From: Straminergon stramineum
Lineage: Eukaryota > Streptophyta > Bryopsida > Hypnales > Calliergonaceae
DNA: 64,000 bases
NCBI GenBank assembly: GCA_963920665.1
Contig: OY987271.1
Location: 188,501 to 252,500 of the forward strand
Direction of reading: 5' to 3'
Below the pieces are notes generated by a model. The model was not told the origin of the DNA. It saw only the letters and a program-made list of their open reading frames with translations, and made no database searches. Positions 23,901 to 35,904 of the stretch are shown one piece after another (the first letter of the stretch is position 1; each line of letters starts with the position of its first letter). The position numbers and the translations under genes are program-made.

Positions 23901-26900
23901 ATGGCATCCTCTCATGGTATGCCACTCCTCGTTTTTGGCGCTTTGGAGGTGGTCGCCCTGAGCCAAGGCGATCGACAGGGCTCCTTTCCTAGACTCTCGT
24001 CAATTTCTCCCGGCTCTAGTTGTTCTGGATTGTCCTCTGCAGTTTCGCATGGCTTGCTGTTTACCATTTGCTTTCACGAGGGGTCTGGACTCTAGAATGG
24101 CCGAATGCGCGATTTTCAGGAAGAAGTATTTCTCTTTGTCAATTTCTCTGCCCAACCGCTGCGGGTGTTCTTGTTCGCTGTGCGGACTGATCGTCCCTCG
24201 TGGTGTCACTTCCTGAAAATCGCATGTGCGATGTGTATCGCCATCCCCGAAAACTGACTGGGCGTCAATGCAATTTGTACAGCAGCTGCTGAGAATCCAT
24301 TCGCTAGCCTGGTGACGGATTTACCGAAGCCCGGTGGAGGCAGCTATGGGAAGTTTTACAGTCTCGTGAAGTTGAACGATTCCAGAGTTGGTGAGTTTGG
24401 GAACACGCTGTCCGTCTTGCATTGGGGACTGGCGCCGCTTCCAGTTGAACCGATTGAAGGATTGATTTCATTGGGATCGGTGTCATAGTAGGGTGCATCG
24501 GTCAATTTGTATCTGGTTTAGCTGCGCTGTTCGGAAATCCATTTGCTGCAGGGAACTGAGTTGGAACTTAGATTTTCTTGTCGCAATCTGAACGTTCCGT
24601 GTGGGCCTGTTTGAATTGTGAACTCAGTTTAGTGATCTTTTGCAATCAGATCGTGCTCTGGCAATCTTTGATTCTTCGTGTTACCGGAATGTGCAGACTC
24701 GCTGCCCTACTCTATCAGGTACCTATTGGAGTCCGCGATTCGCAACTGTGACAACTTTCAGGTATCCCAAAATGATGTTGAGAAGATTTTGGACTGGGTG
24801 AAGACTGCTCCCAAGCAAGTGGAAATCCCGTTTAAGCCTGCTCGAGTTATCCTACAGGTGTGGTGATGATATCTGCGGAGTCTTCCCCTCTCGTTCTGAC
24901 GCTTCGGCTGTTGAACCTGTTCATGCCATTACATGCTTCCTTTGATGCCACTGCGTTTGGCAAATCTTGACGAGGTTGCAGGTTTAAACCTGCTAAGTCG
25001 CTGTCACCATCCTGGTAGGTCAGTTGGTCCGTCAGTCTGTCTCATCGCCGTCGTCTACACAAAGAGGATGGGTCACAGCTCATCAGTACTTCAGGCTTCA
25101 TTGTTTTTGGCCATGGAGCAGCCTGACATGCTTGAGTTCACGATTTTGTTTCAGGACTTCACTGGAGTACCGGTAGTGGTCGACCTCGCTGCTATGCGTG
25201 ATGCCATCAAGCGATTGGGCGGAGATCCAGACAAGATCAATCCTCTGGTGTGTGTGTGTTTGTGATCGAACCTTGTAGACGATCTTGGATTACTTTTAGT
25301 CATCTTCTATCAGACAAACCTAAAGTTGTGATCGGAGTCCAGGTAGAGACAGATGTGGAATTTCTAAGGCTTGCACTGAAACGGATGACGTGTTTGAACT
25401 GCTTTTGACGCGACCAGGTACCCGTGGATCTGGTCATCGACCATTCAGTGCAGGTGGATGTTGCTCGTCGTGCCAACGCACTTCGGTCAAACATGGAGTT
25501 GGAGTTTAGCCGCAACAAGGAACGGTTTGGTTTTCTGAAGTGGGGAGCCAAGGCCTTTAAAAACATGCTTGTGGTTCCACCGGGCTCCGGGATCGTGCAT
25601 CAGGTTTGTGCGTCAGCTAAATTACGGACTGTGTGATGACAGTTGCGAGAGGCCATGCAGAATGTTGGCTTACAGGTGATCTTTGAGGCGTCGTTGACGG
25701 GTGCTTCGGATTCTGCAGGTGAACCTAGAGTATCTGGCCCGTCTTGTGTTCAACAGCGATGGCGTTCTGTATCCTGACACCCTCGTGGGAACGGACTCGC
25801 ACACAACTATGATCGATGGACTTGGTGTGGCCGGATGGGGAGTTGGAGGAATTGAAGCTGAGGCAGCCATGCTCGGACAGGTGAGAGCGTCGTGGGTTCA
25901 TCGTGCTTCGAGTATCGGGATTATTGCGTGGGTGGTGGTTTGCAGCTGTCGGTGTTAGTGCGGGTCATGAATCGCAGGATCACTCCTGAGATTATACTTA
26001 TCGGGATTATACAATGGCAACTCTGCACTATGGAGTGTGAGTCACCGATTGCTTGTCGTTTTGATGCACAGCCGATGAGTATGGTTCTGCCTGGTGTCGT
26101 GGGGTTCAAACTGAATGGCAAGCTGCGCACTGGAGTAACAGCCACAGATCTAGTGTTGACGGTAACTCAAATTCTGAGGAAAATGGGCGTGGTAGGGAAG
26201 TTCGTGGAATTTTACGGTAAGCAGTCGCGGTTCATGCTGGTGTCTTTGGTGATCGCGCCCCCATGTGATTGTCTTCGGTTGACTGCTTAGTCGTCTTGGT
26301 GCTCGAAGCGAATATCGGTTGTCAATTTTCCCTACCATAGTGAAGCTTGGTTGCTTTTTCTCCAGGGAAGGGCATGTCGAAGCTGACCTTGGCGGACAGG
26401 GCGACGATCGCGAACATGTCCCCGGAGTACGGCGCTACTATGGGTTTCTTTCCCGTTGACAGTGTCACACTGGATTATTTAAGGATGACAGGTCGGGATG
26501 AGAAGAAGGTGATGCATATTGCTTCTCGGGTCAGGTTGAGGGGTCTGAGGAGCCCGAATCATGCTTGAGTGAGCGACATTTTGCATCACGTCGTGTAGCT
26601 GCTTGTGGTCTTGTTCCCACTGTTACGTAGGTCAGCTTGATGCCAGGTTTTGCATGTTCAAAGAATGTGGTTCGTAGATTGTTTTGGCATCCACGTCCAA
26701 GTGGAACCTACTGAATCCACGTGCCTGATCAGGTTGAAGAGATTGAGGCTTACCTGCGGGCGAACGATCTGTTCGTAGACCACGAGAAGGTGAGAAACGA
26801 GTATGAGCTGCTGGTTTGGCTCAACGCATCGACTTCTGCAGTCTTGAGTCATGGCAAATGTGGCTTACAGCATCCTGCTTGAAGTGTTGCTTTTAATTGA

Positions 26901-29900
26901 TGATGTCTCTACTTCTTGGTTCGGTCACCTTTCCGGGATTTTGCATAATATTGTGGGTTAAAAACTGCACCCTGTAGGATTGATTGCTGATTGCATGGCT
27001 GTTTGCTTCGTTACATGGCAGCCTCAGAAGGACAACACTTATTCAGCCTACCTGGAGCTAGATCTCGATACTGTGGAGCCATGCATCTCTGGACCGAAAA
27101 GGTGCGTGAGATGAGTCGAAGTCCAGTGATTTGAGCAATGACTTCGGCCTCACCACTGGAGGATCGCTTGCTCTGTTCCGATATGTACTTGGTGTTCTCG
27201 TGTCATACCTTCCTGGATCGACCTTTGGTCGGTCGTAAGACATGCCTCGATGGTGACTGAGTGGGTGGGGATCACTGGGTTCTTGTGCATTGCAGGCCAC
27301 ACGATCGGGTGCTGCTCAAAGACATGAAGCAGGATTGGCAAGATTGCCTGGACAACAAGGTTGGGTTCAAGGTAAATCACCCGGGCTTTTGGCACTGTGG
27401 TGGGCAGTCGCTTGCCCAGAAACTAATTTTCTCCTCATTGGATTGGATGTTGACCGGTGCCTTTGTTTCGGGTTGCGCAGGGGTTTGCCATTCCGAAAGA
27501 GCAACAAGAGAAGGTGGTGAAGTTCACGTTCGAGGGGAAGCCTGCAGAGATGAGGCACGGCAGCGTGGTGATTGCTGCCATCACGAGTTGTACGAACACG
27601 TCCAATCCAAGTGTCATGCTTGGTGCAGGCCTTGTGGCGAAGAAAGCGACCGAACTTGGACTTGAGGTCAGACCACTGGGCATTACAGACGGAGTTCTTA
27701 CCATTCGGGATTTGTGTGGATAATCAGCAGCAGCCGTGAAGTTCTTGCCTTGGTGGTTCTATCAGTGAGATAGTTAGTATGCGACTGTCATGGTCGGGGA
27801 GATTACCTGATCATTTTCCTTACTGCGCAACTTGATCTGTACTGTTTTCTTCCGGGTGCTCGTGAGGTCTGTCTTAGACTGATCGTCTCGAACACGGCGA
27901 GAAGGTGACCTAAGCGTGAATGCTAACTCCACATTAGTTTCTCAATTTTGTGTCCAGCCTGCCTATCGTCTGAATTCGAGGTACTGCCTTTTGACAGGTC
28001 AAGCCATGGGTTAAGACCAGCCTAGCACCGGGTTCAGGGGTTGTCACCATGTACCTAGAGAAAAGGTGAGCAGCTGATCGGGAGTGACGACAGTGGATGC
28101 GATGCATGTATTTGGAATACGAAGGTGTCGTTTCTTTCGTTGGGTAGGCTTTTGCTTGTTTGTAATCATTTATGTTTATTGGATGCTGAATTCGGTGCGA
28201 GGTTGAGTTGCTGCTCGCCGACCTTCTCACAGAGGGTGATGTGATGGTTTATTCTTACCCGTTTCGTGCTCTTGTAACGTGGCAGTGGCTTGAACAAATA
28301 TCTCGACAAACAAGGCTTTAGTCTGGTCGGTTATGGATGCACAACGTGCATCGGTAACTCCGGCGATCTTCCCGAAGCCGTCAGCGAGGCCATTGTAGCG
28401 AATGGTAGGGTCTCATTGTATGTTGTTTTGAGCACATTCTGCGCAGCTGTCGGGCTCAAGGCGTCGTGGCATCTTCCGAGAGCGGTGGCTCCGTCCTGAA
28501 TGGCGTCGTCATTGCGCAGCGTCCAGTGTGCAGTGTGAGGATTAGTTAGAGAGTCGCGAGTTCACGTTTGCGAGACAGCGAGTTACTTGAGGTGTTGTAA
28601 TCGCTTAATCGATGTGGTGCTATGTGATGTAGATGTGGTCGCTGCTGCTGTGCTGTCCGGCAACCGCAACTTCGAGGGACGTGTTCATCCGTTGACTCGC
28701 GCCAACTACCTGGCATCGCCTCCATTGGTGGTGGCTTTCGCTTTGGCTGGAACGGTGCGACCCTGCAGTTTGTGTTTCCGTTGCTTTGAATAGGGTCTGG
28801 TGGCGCGCAGCTCATGGTTCTTGACGTGGAGAGAACCTTGCGGGGTCTCCTGTATGAGTTGCTTTAGCACGCCTGCTGAATCTTCTGAGGTTGTGGCGTT
28901 CTTGTTGCAGGTGAACATCGACTTCGAGACGGAGGCCATTGGTGTCGGCAAAGACGGAAAGAATGTCTTTTTGAGGGATATCTGGCCTTCTAGTGAGGAG
29001 GTTGCTGAGGTAAGCCGAGGGCAGAAAGTTGGGCTGAGGTGTCCTGACCTAGACTGCCGAGAGTGCCTGTGCCTGATTGCATATAGGCGGAGACTTGTGT
29101 CGCGAGTGGGGTCATCGAGTCGCTTTGGTCACTGGGGTGTGTGCGCCCGTCCTATCCGGCGGACGATATTGTGAAGAGGGCTTTGGGGTGTCTGATTTTT
29201 TCGTGAGAAGGTTGCCAGGGACTGACTGAGGCGTTCTGACATGCGCAGGTGGTCGCAAGGTCAGTCCTGCCGGAGATGTTTCAGTCGACTTACAAAGCCA
29301 TCACGGAGGGTAATGCCATGTGGAACAGCCTGGAGGCTCCCGTGGGCGCTCAGTATGCATGGGACCCAAAATCTACCTATGTACACGATCCGCCCTTCTT
29401 CAAAACCATGACGAAGGATCCTCCTGGAGTGCGAAGCGTGAAGGACGCGTTCTGCCTTTTGAATTTCGGAGACAGTATCACCACCGACCACATTTCACCG
29501 GCAGGTAACATCAACAAAGACAGTCCTGCCGCGAAGTATTTACTGGAGCGCGGCGTGGATCGAAAGGATTTCAACTCGTACGGCAGCAGGCGTGGTAACG
29601 ATGAAATCATGGCGAGAGGGACGTTCGCGAACATTCGGATCGTGAACAAGTTCCTGAAGGGCCAGGTTGGGCCGAAGACTTTGTACGTCCCAACGCAGGA
29701 GAAGATGTTCATTTACGACGCTGCCGTGGTAAGAGGGTTTTTTTTTCACTCCTGTTCATACCCCGCCTGAAACATTGCAGGACGTTGCATTCGTGCTGTG
29801 ATACGGGGATGAGATGACGAGTGTGGAAGGTTGGGTGATGCAGAAATACAGGGACGAAGGTCATGACACGATCATTCTAGCGGGAGCGGAGTACGGCAGT

Positions 29901-30495
29901 GGAAGTTCTCGAGATTGGGCTGCCAAGGGCCCTTACTTGCAGGTAAGAGTCGCAACTTTGGCAGTATGTGACCGTTGCCTAGCATCGGATGGACCATCCT
30001 TCAATAGTTGAAAGGTTCAAAGTATGAGGAGCAGCCGCAGAGGTGGGCGATGTCTCACGTTTCGCTCGTGTTCGAAGATGTTCACTGGCGATCTATGACA
30101 ATGCTGGGCCAATCCAATCTGCCCGGCAGCGATTCTCCCTTGGGCCCCTTACCGACCGACTGACTGTGCCCTTGGTGTTGTTGCAGGGCGTGAAAGCTGT
30201 GATTGCGAAGAGTTTCGAGCGTATCCATCGCAGCAATCTGGTGGGTATGGGCTTGATTCCTCTGTGCTTCAAGGAGGGCGAGGACGCGGACACGCTGGGA
30301 CTGACTGGCTTCGAGAGGTATAGCATAAATATGCCAGCCCTGGAGAACATCAATCCCGGCATGGATATTGCTGTGAAAACGGACAACAACAAGGAGTTCA
30401 CCTGCGTGCTTCGGTTCGACACTCATGTCGAGTTGACGTACTTTTCACACGGGGGCATTCTACAGTATGTGCTGCGCCAGCTGCTAAACCAGTAG
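23901..30495 (+). CDS. ACO: Aconitate hydratase (aconitase, IRP1/ACO type), 19 exons
   Basis: Aconitase isomerises citrate to isocitrate via cis-aconitate with a [4Fe-4S] cluster, in the TCA and glyoxylate cycles. Exons: 23901-23916, 24283-24390, 24697-24857, 25155-25247, 25418-25603, 25719-25880, 26072-26216, 26366-26508, 26733-26789, 27022-27101, 27296-27371, 27481-27666, 27998-28065, 28286-28404, 28633-28754, 28911-29009, 29249-29728, 29844-29942, 30187-30495. They sum to 2709 nt, in frame: 902 residues plus TAG, close to the roughly 900 of plant cytosolic-type forms. All introns are GT-AG. Visible signatures are [35 protein letters not shown], cluster cysteines in SCTNTSNPS and [60 protein letters not shown] and [14 protein letters not shown]. 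The start MASSHAAAENPF matches the conserved N-terminus of the family. No mitochondrial presequence follows an AUG in frame, so the location (cytosol, mitochondrion or both) is open. Confidence 0.97.
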
Positions 30496-32191
30496 GTCCT
30501 ATTCACGGAGGTCGTGGGTCGTATGGCGAGTGGTGGGTGCTCAGGTTAAGGTACACAGTTCAGTAGGAGGGAAATGTGCTGAGACTAACGTAGAATATCT
30601 AATATTGTTAGCGTGGAAATTGAAGCTCTGAATAGACACTGATCACATTCATCGAATCCATTTAGCAGGATTGTTCTCATATGAACCGCGCATGGGACCT
30701 GGATACCTCAGATTGGTTTGAAAGCACATTGCATGTTGCTGGGGGTTCCTTTGTGGACCTTCTTCCATGCGCGATTGCGTTTTGAGTTGCCTGTGACCCA
30801 GACTGTCGCCAGAGTTGTCAGCTCTAGTTGCGTGGTGTCAATTTCTGTTTGTTGTGTTTGTAACCAGGGCCAACGCGAATGTCCCTTGACCATGTGCAAC
30901 CTGCTTGGCTCCGGTAGTTCTTAAACCCCGAAGGATCAATTTCATTGCCTCGTGGTCAAACATCGTTTCTGAGCTTAATGTAGCCTTCTAACCTTTGAAG
31001 CGTCCGGTGGGGATCGTAGTGACACCACCGTATGGGTAGTATACGGTTTAGGGGGGAAAAGAATCTTGGTGGTTTTCTTAATCGATCAGAATCCCCTTAA
31101 CCCTAAACCCTAAACCCATCGAACAGAATCCCCTCTAATTTTGCGGACGGCCTAATTGGAGATTTCGGGATGGGAAGGCATAACATTGAAGTGGCGATGG
31201 TTTTGGCGCGAGGAGGCTGGACATTGGTGGTAATGCTGGACTGCACGCAACACTTGCGCCATCGGCGAGAACGATTTTTGGGCACGAGAGCGTAACCCCA
31301 TATCAAGAGCTTGACCCTCAATCACGCGTACATGGAAAAGAGCGCCTGGAAATGTCTTCTAACCTCATGGCCGAAAGTGAACGCCAAATTGATATCTTCA
31401 CGCTTCAACACTTCAAAAACAGCGATCTCCATATTCCACACATCACATACTACAATATCAGCCTACCTACCCCCCCACACACATTGAAATCATCACACTG
31501 TGCCCGTCCACCCAACTGAATGCAGGCGCTGCTACGGCTTGCAAGCTCAAAATACCCTCAACCACAACATTGTCTGCCGCCAAACAACACTGCAATATCC
31601 AGATTCAAGGGGATGTTGGAGTGCTGGTGCTGGTGATGGGGGAGCTCAATGTCGAAAAACACCAAGTGGTGCCGCGAGATTCAGAAGCTGCAGGTCCGGA
31701 CCACACAGGTGCTATGCTCGGTATTGTTCTGCCAAAAATGCTTTTGACTCTGGCCATTACCGTTGCAATTAAGCAGCGACTCGTCCATGGTAATCTAATA
31801 CCGAAAATGTTTCCGACTCTAGCCAATACTGTTATATCGAAACAACGATTCAAACTAGACAGTACAATATCAATCGCCCCTGTCAACGATGAACTGTTGA
31901 CACAAGCTCATGGAGCTGTAACTACTGTCGTAGCAGAGGTTGCAAGAATCACTTTACTGAGATAATTACAGGTTCCCAGAGAGGGGGTTTATACAGATGT
32001 AAATGGATGATAATATGGAATGAGAGGGGATTTATACAAGTGTAAATAGATGATAATATGGAATGAAGTATTAACAACAATAGTAACATACTAAGCGTAT
32101 CACTAACTAAACTTGTAATGAACTAATCCTGCTATAGTAACATGCAAGCGTAGGCATAGTACTCAGTAGGGTTTAAGCATAGTGATCTAAC
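30496..32191. other. 3' flank of aconitase and intergenic DNA
   Basis: This contains the presumed 3' UTR of aconitase; no clear AATAAA signal was identified. A telomere-like tract AACCCTAAACCCTAAACCC lies at 31099-31117. No gene except the weak ORF at 31570-31965. Confidence 0.5.
31570..31965 (+). CDS. Hypothetical ORF with an internal duplication (weak)
   Basis: This 131-codon frame, opening with TTG and lacking an early ATG, holds a 69-bp imperfect tandem duplication. 'IVLPKMLLTLAITVAIKQR' (from about 31723) is followed by 'NLIPKMFPTLANTVISKQR' (from about 31792). The second copy keeps the frame and chemical character, which hints at coding, but there is no start codon, known domain or splice evidence. 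It could be an exon of an unrecognised gene or chance. Confidence 0.2.
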   Translation: MSAAKQHCNIQIQGDVGVLVLVMGELNVEKHQVVPRDSEAAGPDHTGAMLGIVLPKMLLTLAITVAIKQRLVHGNLIPKMFPTLANTVISKQRFKLDSTISIAPVNDELLTQAHGAVTTVVAEVARITLLR

Positions 32192-32398
32192 CACTAGAAG
32201 AAAATAAGGGGTTCTGCGAATACTATTTGCAACTAATTTCGTAGTTGCATGAGACGTTTGCAATTGGGTGACAATTGAGAGCCCGTAGTTGTAGTAGACA
32301 AGTCGCACTAGTTGCAAAGTAGTTGTAGAAATTTTCAACGTTGTTTCTCACCCAACAACCTACTTGAAAGTTTGTCGATGAACTCTTCTACTATCGTG

Positions 32399-33704
32399 GC
32401 CCTAGTAATACTTTATAGCTCCAACTAAACTTCAGGAGCCCTTTACAGCTGTCAGGGCTCATCACGCTCCAATATTGGTATCACTGAGGCCCAACTAATT
32501 AGCACTACACATGCCACACACTCACAACATTAATTCCCATTCCCAACTCACATTGCTAAGTCCTGGTACCCGGGACTTTTAGCACGCACCCCATTCGTGG
32601 CACTTGGCATATCACTTGGTGACATGGGGCGGAACTTCCATCTTATTGTGCTAGGATTCATGGTGACACTACTCACTATGGTCCTAACCGCCCTTGGTTG
32701 TCAACCCACTTCATACTAAGCCTGTTGGACATTTGCTACTCTTACACCAACACTAATCGAGACTCACAACTCATGATACATTACCAAAGGCTTAGCAAGA
32801 AATGGGACTCCAACCAACCGGTGCCCCGGGACACACACACAAGTGTCCCAAGGAGCCTTGAAGCCGGTGGTGAAGTTCCATCACCACCTATGAGTCACTA
32901 AGATTCACTAAGGCTCCAAGAGAGAGTGAGGAGGGAGACCAACCCCTCCTATAGTACTCTGTAGTCTTCGGTAGACCCTCCCTTTGTGGGTCAAAGGGAC
33001 TTCCCAAACCCCCTTGGGTTTTGGAAGACCACCCGTTTCCAACCAAAATCCCCAAATTCCCACTCCGTTTAGAGTCCCGAACTTTCAAACGGCGTACCTT
33101 TGTTGTCAAGGCTTCAAATCCCACATGCAAGCCCATTTTGGATATCTACGCAATGAATAGATGTCGATGGACTACTCACTTGTCCCATTTCGACAAGTTC
33201 TCACAAAGTTATAGCCCTTCAAAGATTCGGGTTCACAAGGAGTGGTGTCACGCCTTCACCACAGTCCTTCTCTTGGCCATAACTTTTGTCTCATGTCTTG
33301 GAACCTCGTAATGCTTGTCATTCTAGGTTCCTTGTCTTTGTAGCTTTCTAATGATATGCTACATGTCTTGATTTATTGAATTATTCCTTAAGAACCCCTC
33401 ACACTTAGCCTTTGAGTGTCCTAGTGCCATCAAGACACTGCCATCTTTGCACGGCCATAACTTCTAGTCTCCTAGTCCAAAGCACGCGTTCTTTGGATGG
33501 TTAGAAGCGTTTTCTCAAGAGCTTTTCAAGAATGTATGACATGCCACTATGACCTTCATAACCAAGGAGTTATTGTACCCTATTTGCTCAGGAGTCTCTC
33601 ATTTCTCCCTTTTTAGCCTATTGCAAGGCTTGGAAAGTCACCCCCAAGGTCCTCCTTGCTCACTAAGGCACTTTGGGCACCCCATGGAGATAGGGGTGTG
33701 ACAT
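32399..33704 (-). mobile_element. 1.3-kb dispersed repeat, copy 2 (full length, nested in CACTA)
   Basis: The full-length unit is flanked by an exact 8-bp direct repeat CTATCGTG (32391-32398 and 33705-33712). On the minus strand it begins ATGTCACACCCCTATCTCC and ends near ACTAGGGC. It aligns over its whole length with 55808-57098 and over most of it with 2222-3215. It carries no ORF of note. The TGTCACRCCCC start suits a solo LTR, but an 8-bp target duplication suits hAT- or P-like DNA elements; no clear terminal inverted repeats are seen. Class undecided. Confidence 0.8.
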
Positions 33705-33744
33705 CTATCGTGATTGTTGATGTGAAAATAATTTGTGTGCGATT

Positions 33745-33965
33745 GGTCTACGACTAATGTGCAACTAGTTTGCAACTAGCGTGCAATTGGTTTGTGATTG
33801 ACATGCAACTCATTTGCGATTGGCGTGCAACTCGTTTGCAACTAGCCTACAACTAGTTAACAAACGAACTACAACTAGATTGCGACTGGTGTACAATTTG
33901 TTTGCAACTAGCGTGCAACTAGTTTGTGACTGGGCTGCAACTAGTTTATGACTTATTTACAACTT
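33745..33965. repeat. Subterminal ~21-bp repeats of the CACTA element
   Basis: About ten degenerate units of the type GTGCAACTAGTTTGCAACTAG follow one another, varying between CAACTAG, CAATTGG, GATTGG and GACTGG. They lie inside the CACTA element just right of the nested repeat. The likely role, by analogy with other CACTA elements, is transposase binding. Confidence 0.7.
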
Positions 33966-34225
33966 GTTTATAATTCATAAATTTGTAGATTCAAAATTTC
34001 AAATCAAATCTATTTATAGATTTTTGTAGATTATAGAAATCTACAACTTGTAGAATTCTATAAGTTATAGAAAACTACAAAGTATAAAAATCTACAACAT
34101 GCAGAAATATTAGAATTTTCTAATCAAAATTCATTATATATAAATGCTATAACTTACAATTCTTATATGTCTAACTTAATGGTATTCTTGACATTTAATA
34201 TGGAAAAATTAATAAAAGAGTTAAT

Positions 34226-34327
34226 AGGAATATTTTAGTTGTTTCCTAATTGCATTTTAGTTGTTTTCTAATTGCATTTTAGTTGTTTTCTAATTGCCCT
34301 TTAGTTGTTTCCTAATTGCATGCTAGT
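34226..34327. repeat. Tandem ~23-bp repeat ATTTTAGTTGTTTTCTAATTGC
   Basis: Four near-identical units in a row differ at one to three bases (TTTCC against TTTTC; GCATT against GCCCT). They lie in the interior of the CACTA element, and weaker relatives ('tagttg', 'taattg') continue to about 34490. Confidence 0.75.
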
Positions 34328-34789
34328 TGTATTCTAGTTAAAGTCTAGTCACTTTTTAGTCATTCAAACTCTAGTCGAATTGTAATTACAATCTAGTTGT
34401 ACTGTGATTGAAGTCAAGTTGCATTGTAGTTGTAGTCTAATTGTACTACAATTGTGTTGTAGTTGCACTTTAATTGCTTTCTAATTGAATTTCTATCAAA
34501 TTTAGATTATATGCAATTGTAGATAGACACATTGGACTCTACAAAATGTAAAATTGTCTACGTCAACAATTTTGATGAATATTGGATGTAAAATACCTCA
34601 CATCAACTCTTATGTTACATTCCTATAACTGTAACTACATTTTGCGACTACTTTGCAACTATTTTGCAACTACAGTGTATCTATGTCAAAGTTGGTGCAA
34701 ATATGGAGGATTGTAGTTGCAAGGCAGTTGCAAGGGACCATAGTTGCATTTCAATCGGTTGTAACGGACACATTTTTCTTCTAGTGAAC

Positions 34790-35028
34790 ACCCCCTCTTG
34801 CTCTTGAAAGTAGTTTGCAAGGCATGTAGCAAGATGGTGCAACTTCTATTGGTGGAAGAGGATTTGGCAATGTTTCAAGGGTGAATAGACACCATGTTGA
34901 TGATAAGTGGTCTGTCTTTGGCCGTGACTATGTAGCAATATTGGTATGAGGGAGGTAAAAGCTAAGAGTTTGGTGCGAGTGTTGATGTGGTAGGTCTAGG
35001 TCGGAGCATTGGTAGTTTCATTATCCTT
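34790..35028. other. Intergenic, no gene seen
   Basis: A short unique-looking stretch between the CACTA right end and the truncated 1.3-kb repeat copy 4. No ORF or repeat is recognised. Confidence 0.4.
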
Positions 35029-35271
35029 TGTCATCACACCCCATATCCTTAGGGTGCCCGAAGTGCCTTAGTGAGCAAGGGGGAGTTTAGGGTATCTTCC
35101 CAAGTCTTGTAATAGTCTAAGAAGGGAGAAAAGAGAGACTCTTGAGTAAACATGATGCAATAACACCCTAGATAAGAAGAGAATGGTATCATGTCATACA
35201 TTCTTGGAAAGCTCTTGAGAAGACGCTTCTAACCATTTTAAGAACACATGATTTGGACTAGCAGGCTAGAA
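35029..35271 (+). repeat. 1.3-kb dispersed repeat, copy 4 (truncated by the hAT end)
   Basis: The copy starts TGTCATCACACCCC and follows copy 1 from 2222 ('gaagtgccttag', 'gaaaagagagactc', 'gagaatggtatcatgtcat', 'gatttggactagcaggcta'). It stops abruptly at 35271, where CAGGGTTGACG begins. This is best read as interruption by a hAT-type element. The remainder of the copy was not found on the other side in this window. Confidence 0.75.
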
Positions 35272-35904
35272 CAGGGTTGACGAAAGTGAGCGTCCCAGGC
35301 AAAATTGCGTCCAAAAATCGGATGTCCAGACCCTGCGGACGCTGCATCTTCGGGGGGTAAAAAACACCGTCCGCAAATTTACCCTGGGTAAATGCGGACG
35401 GGCGGACGAGCGAACGAGCGAACGAACGGCTAGTGGCTAGTTATTTAATACAAAGCTTCAACTCCTTCAAGTAAACTTTGATTCCTTGAATGCTTTTTAC
35501 AATAACATATGGAGTTATGAACTATCCTTTGTAGTGTAATCAACCAAAGAAATTGTACACTATAATTGCAATTATGAATTATCAAGGGAAAGGATGAAAG
35601 AAACAATTCAAAATTCTCTTCACCTTGAAAATTACCAAATCTATAATTCTATGACAATCATGAAGTCAAAATTGTCGTATTCTATATGTATCTTGCAATG
35701 TATCATGCTTCATACAAAGAAAGAGGAACACAATCAATTTTTTGGGGGACTTCTTCTTGGTTTTGCAATTCAAAAAAAAATAATCATATTTTCAACATCA
35801 ATAAGCAAACTCCAACTGTAATGGAAGCTTCAAACAATCAATTGCCATTACATGCTCAATGTATCATAAGCACCTAAACACCTAAGCCTACATTCCTTGA
35901 ATCT

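Larger units (their letters stand above)
32192..34786. mobile_element. CACTA (En/Spm) transposon, non-autonomous, with nested insertion
   Basis: The left end CACTAGAAGAAAATAAGG (from 32192) is inverted at the right end (...CATTTTTCTTCTAGTG, to 34786). The 3-bp direct repeat AAC flanks both sides (32189-32191 and 34787-34789), as expected for CACTA elements. Subterminal DNA is packed with TAGTTGCAA / TTGCAACTA words in both orientations, the usual transposase-binding arrangement of this superfamily. Length is 2595 bp, or about 1.28 kb without the nested 1.3-kb repeat and its duplication. It has no transposase ORF, so it is non-autonomous. Confidence 0.92.

Noticed and set aside
31099..31117. 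Telomere or subtelomere
   Set aside because: Only two to five heptamers occur at each of four scattered sites; these are interstitial tracts, not a chromosome end.
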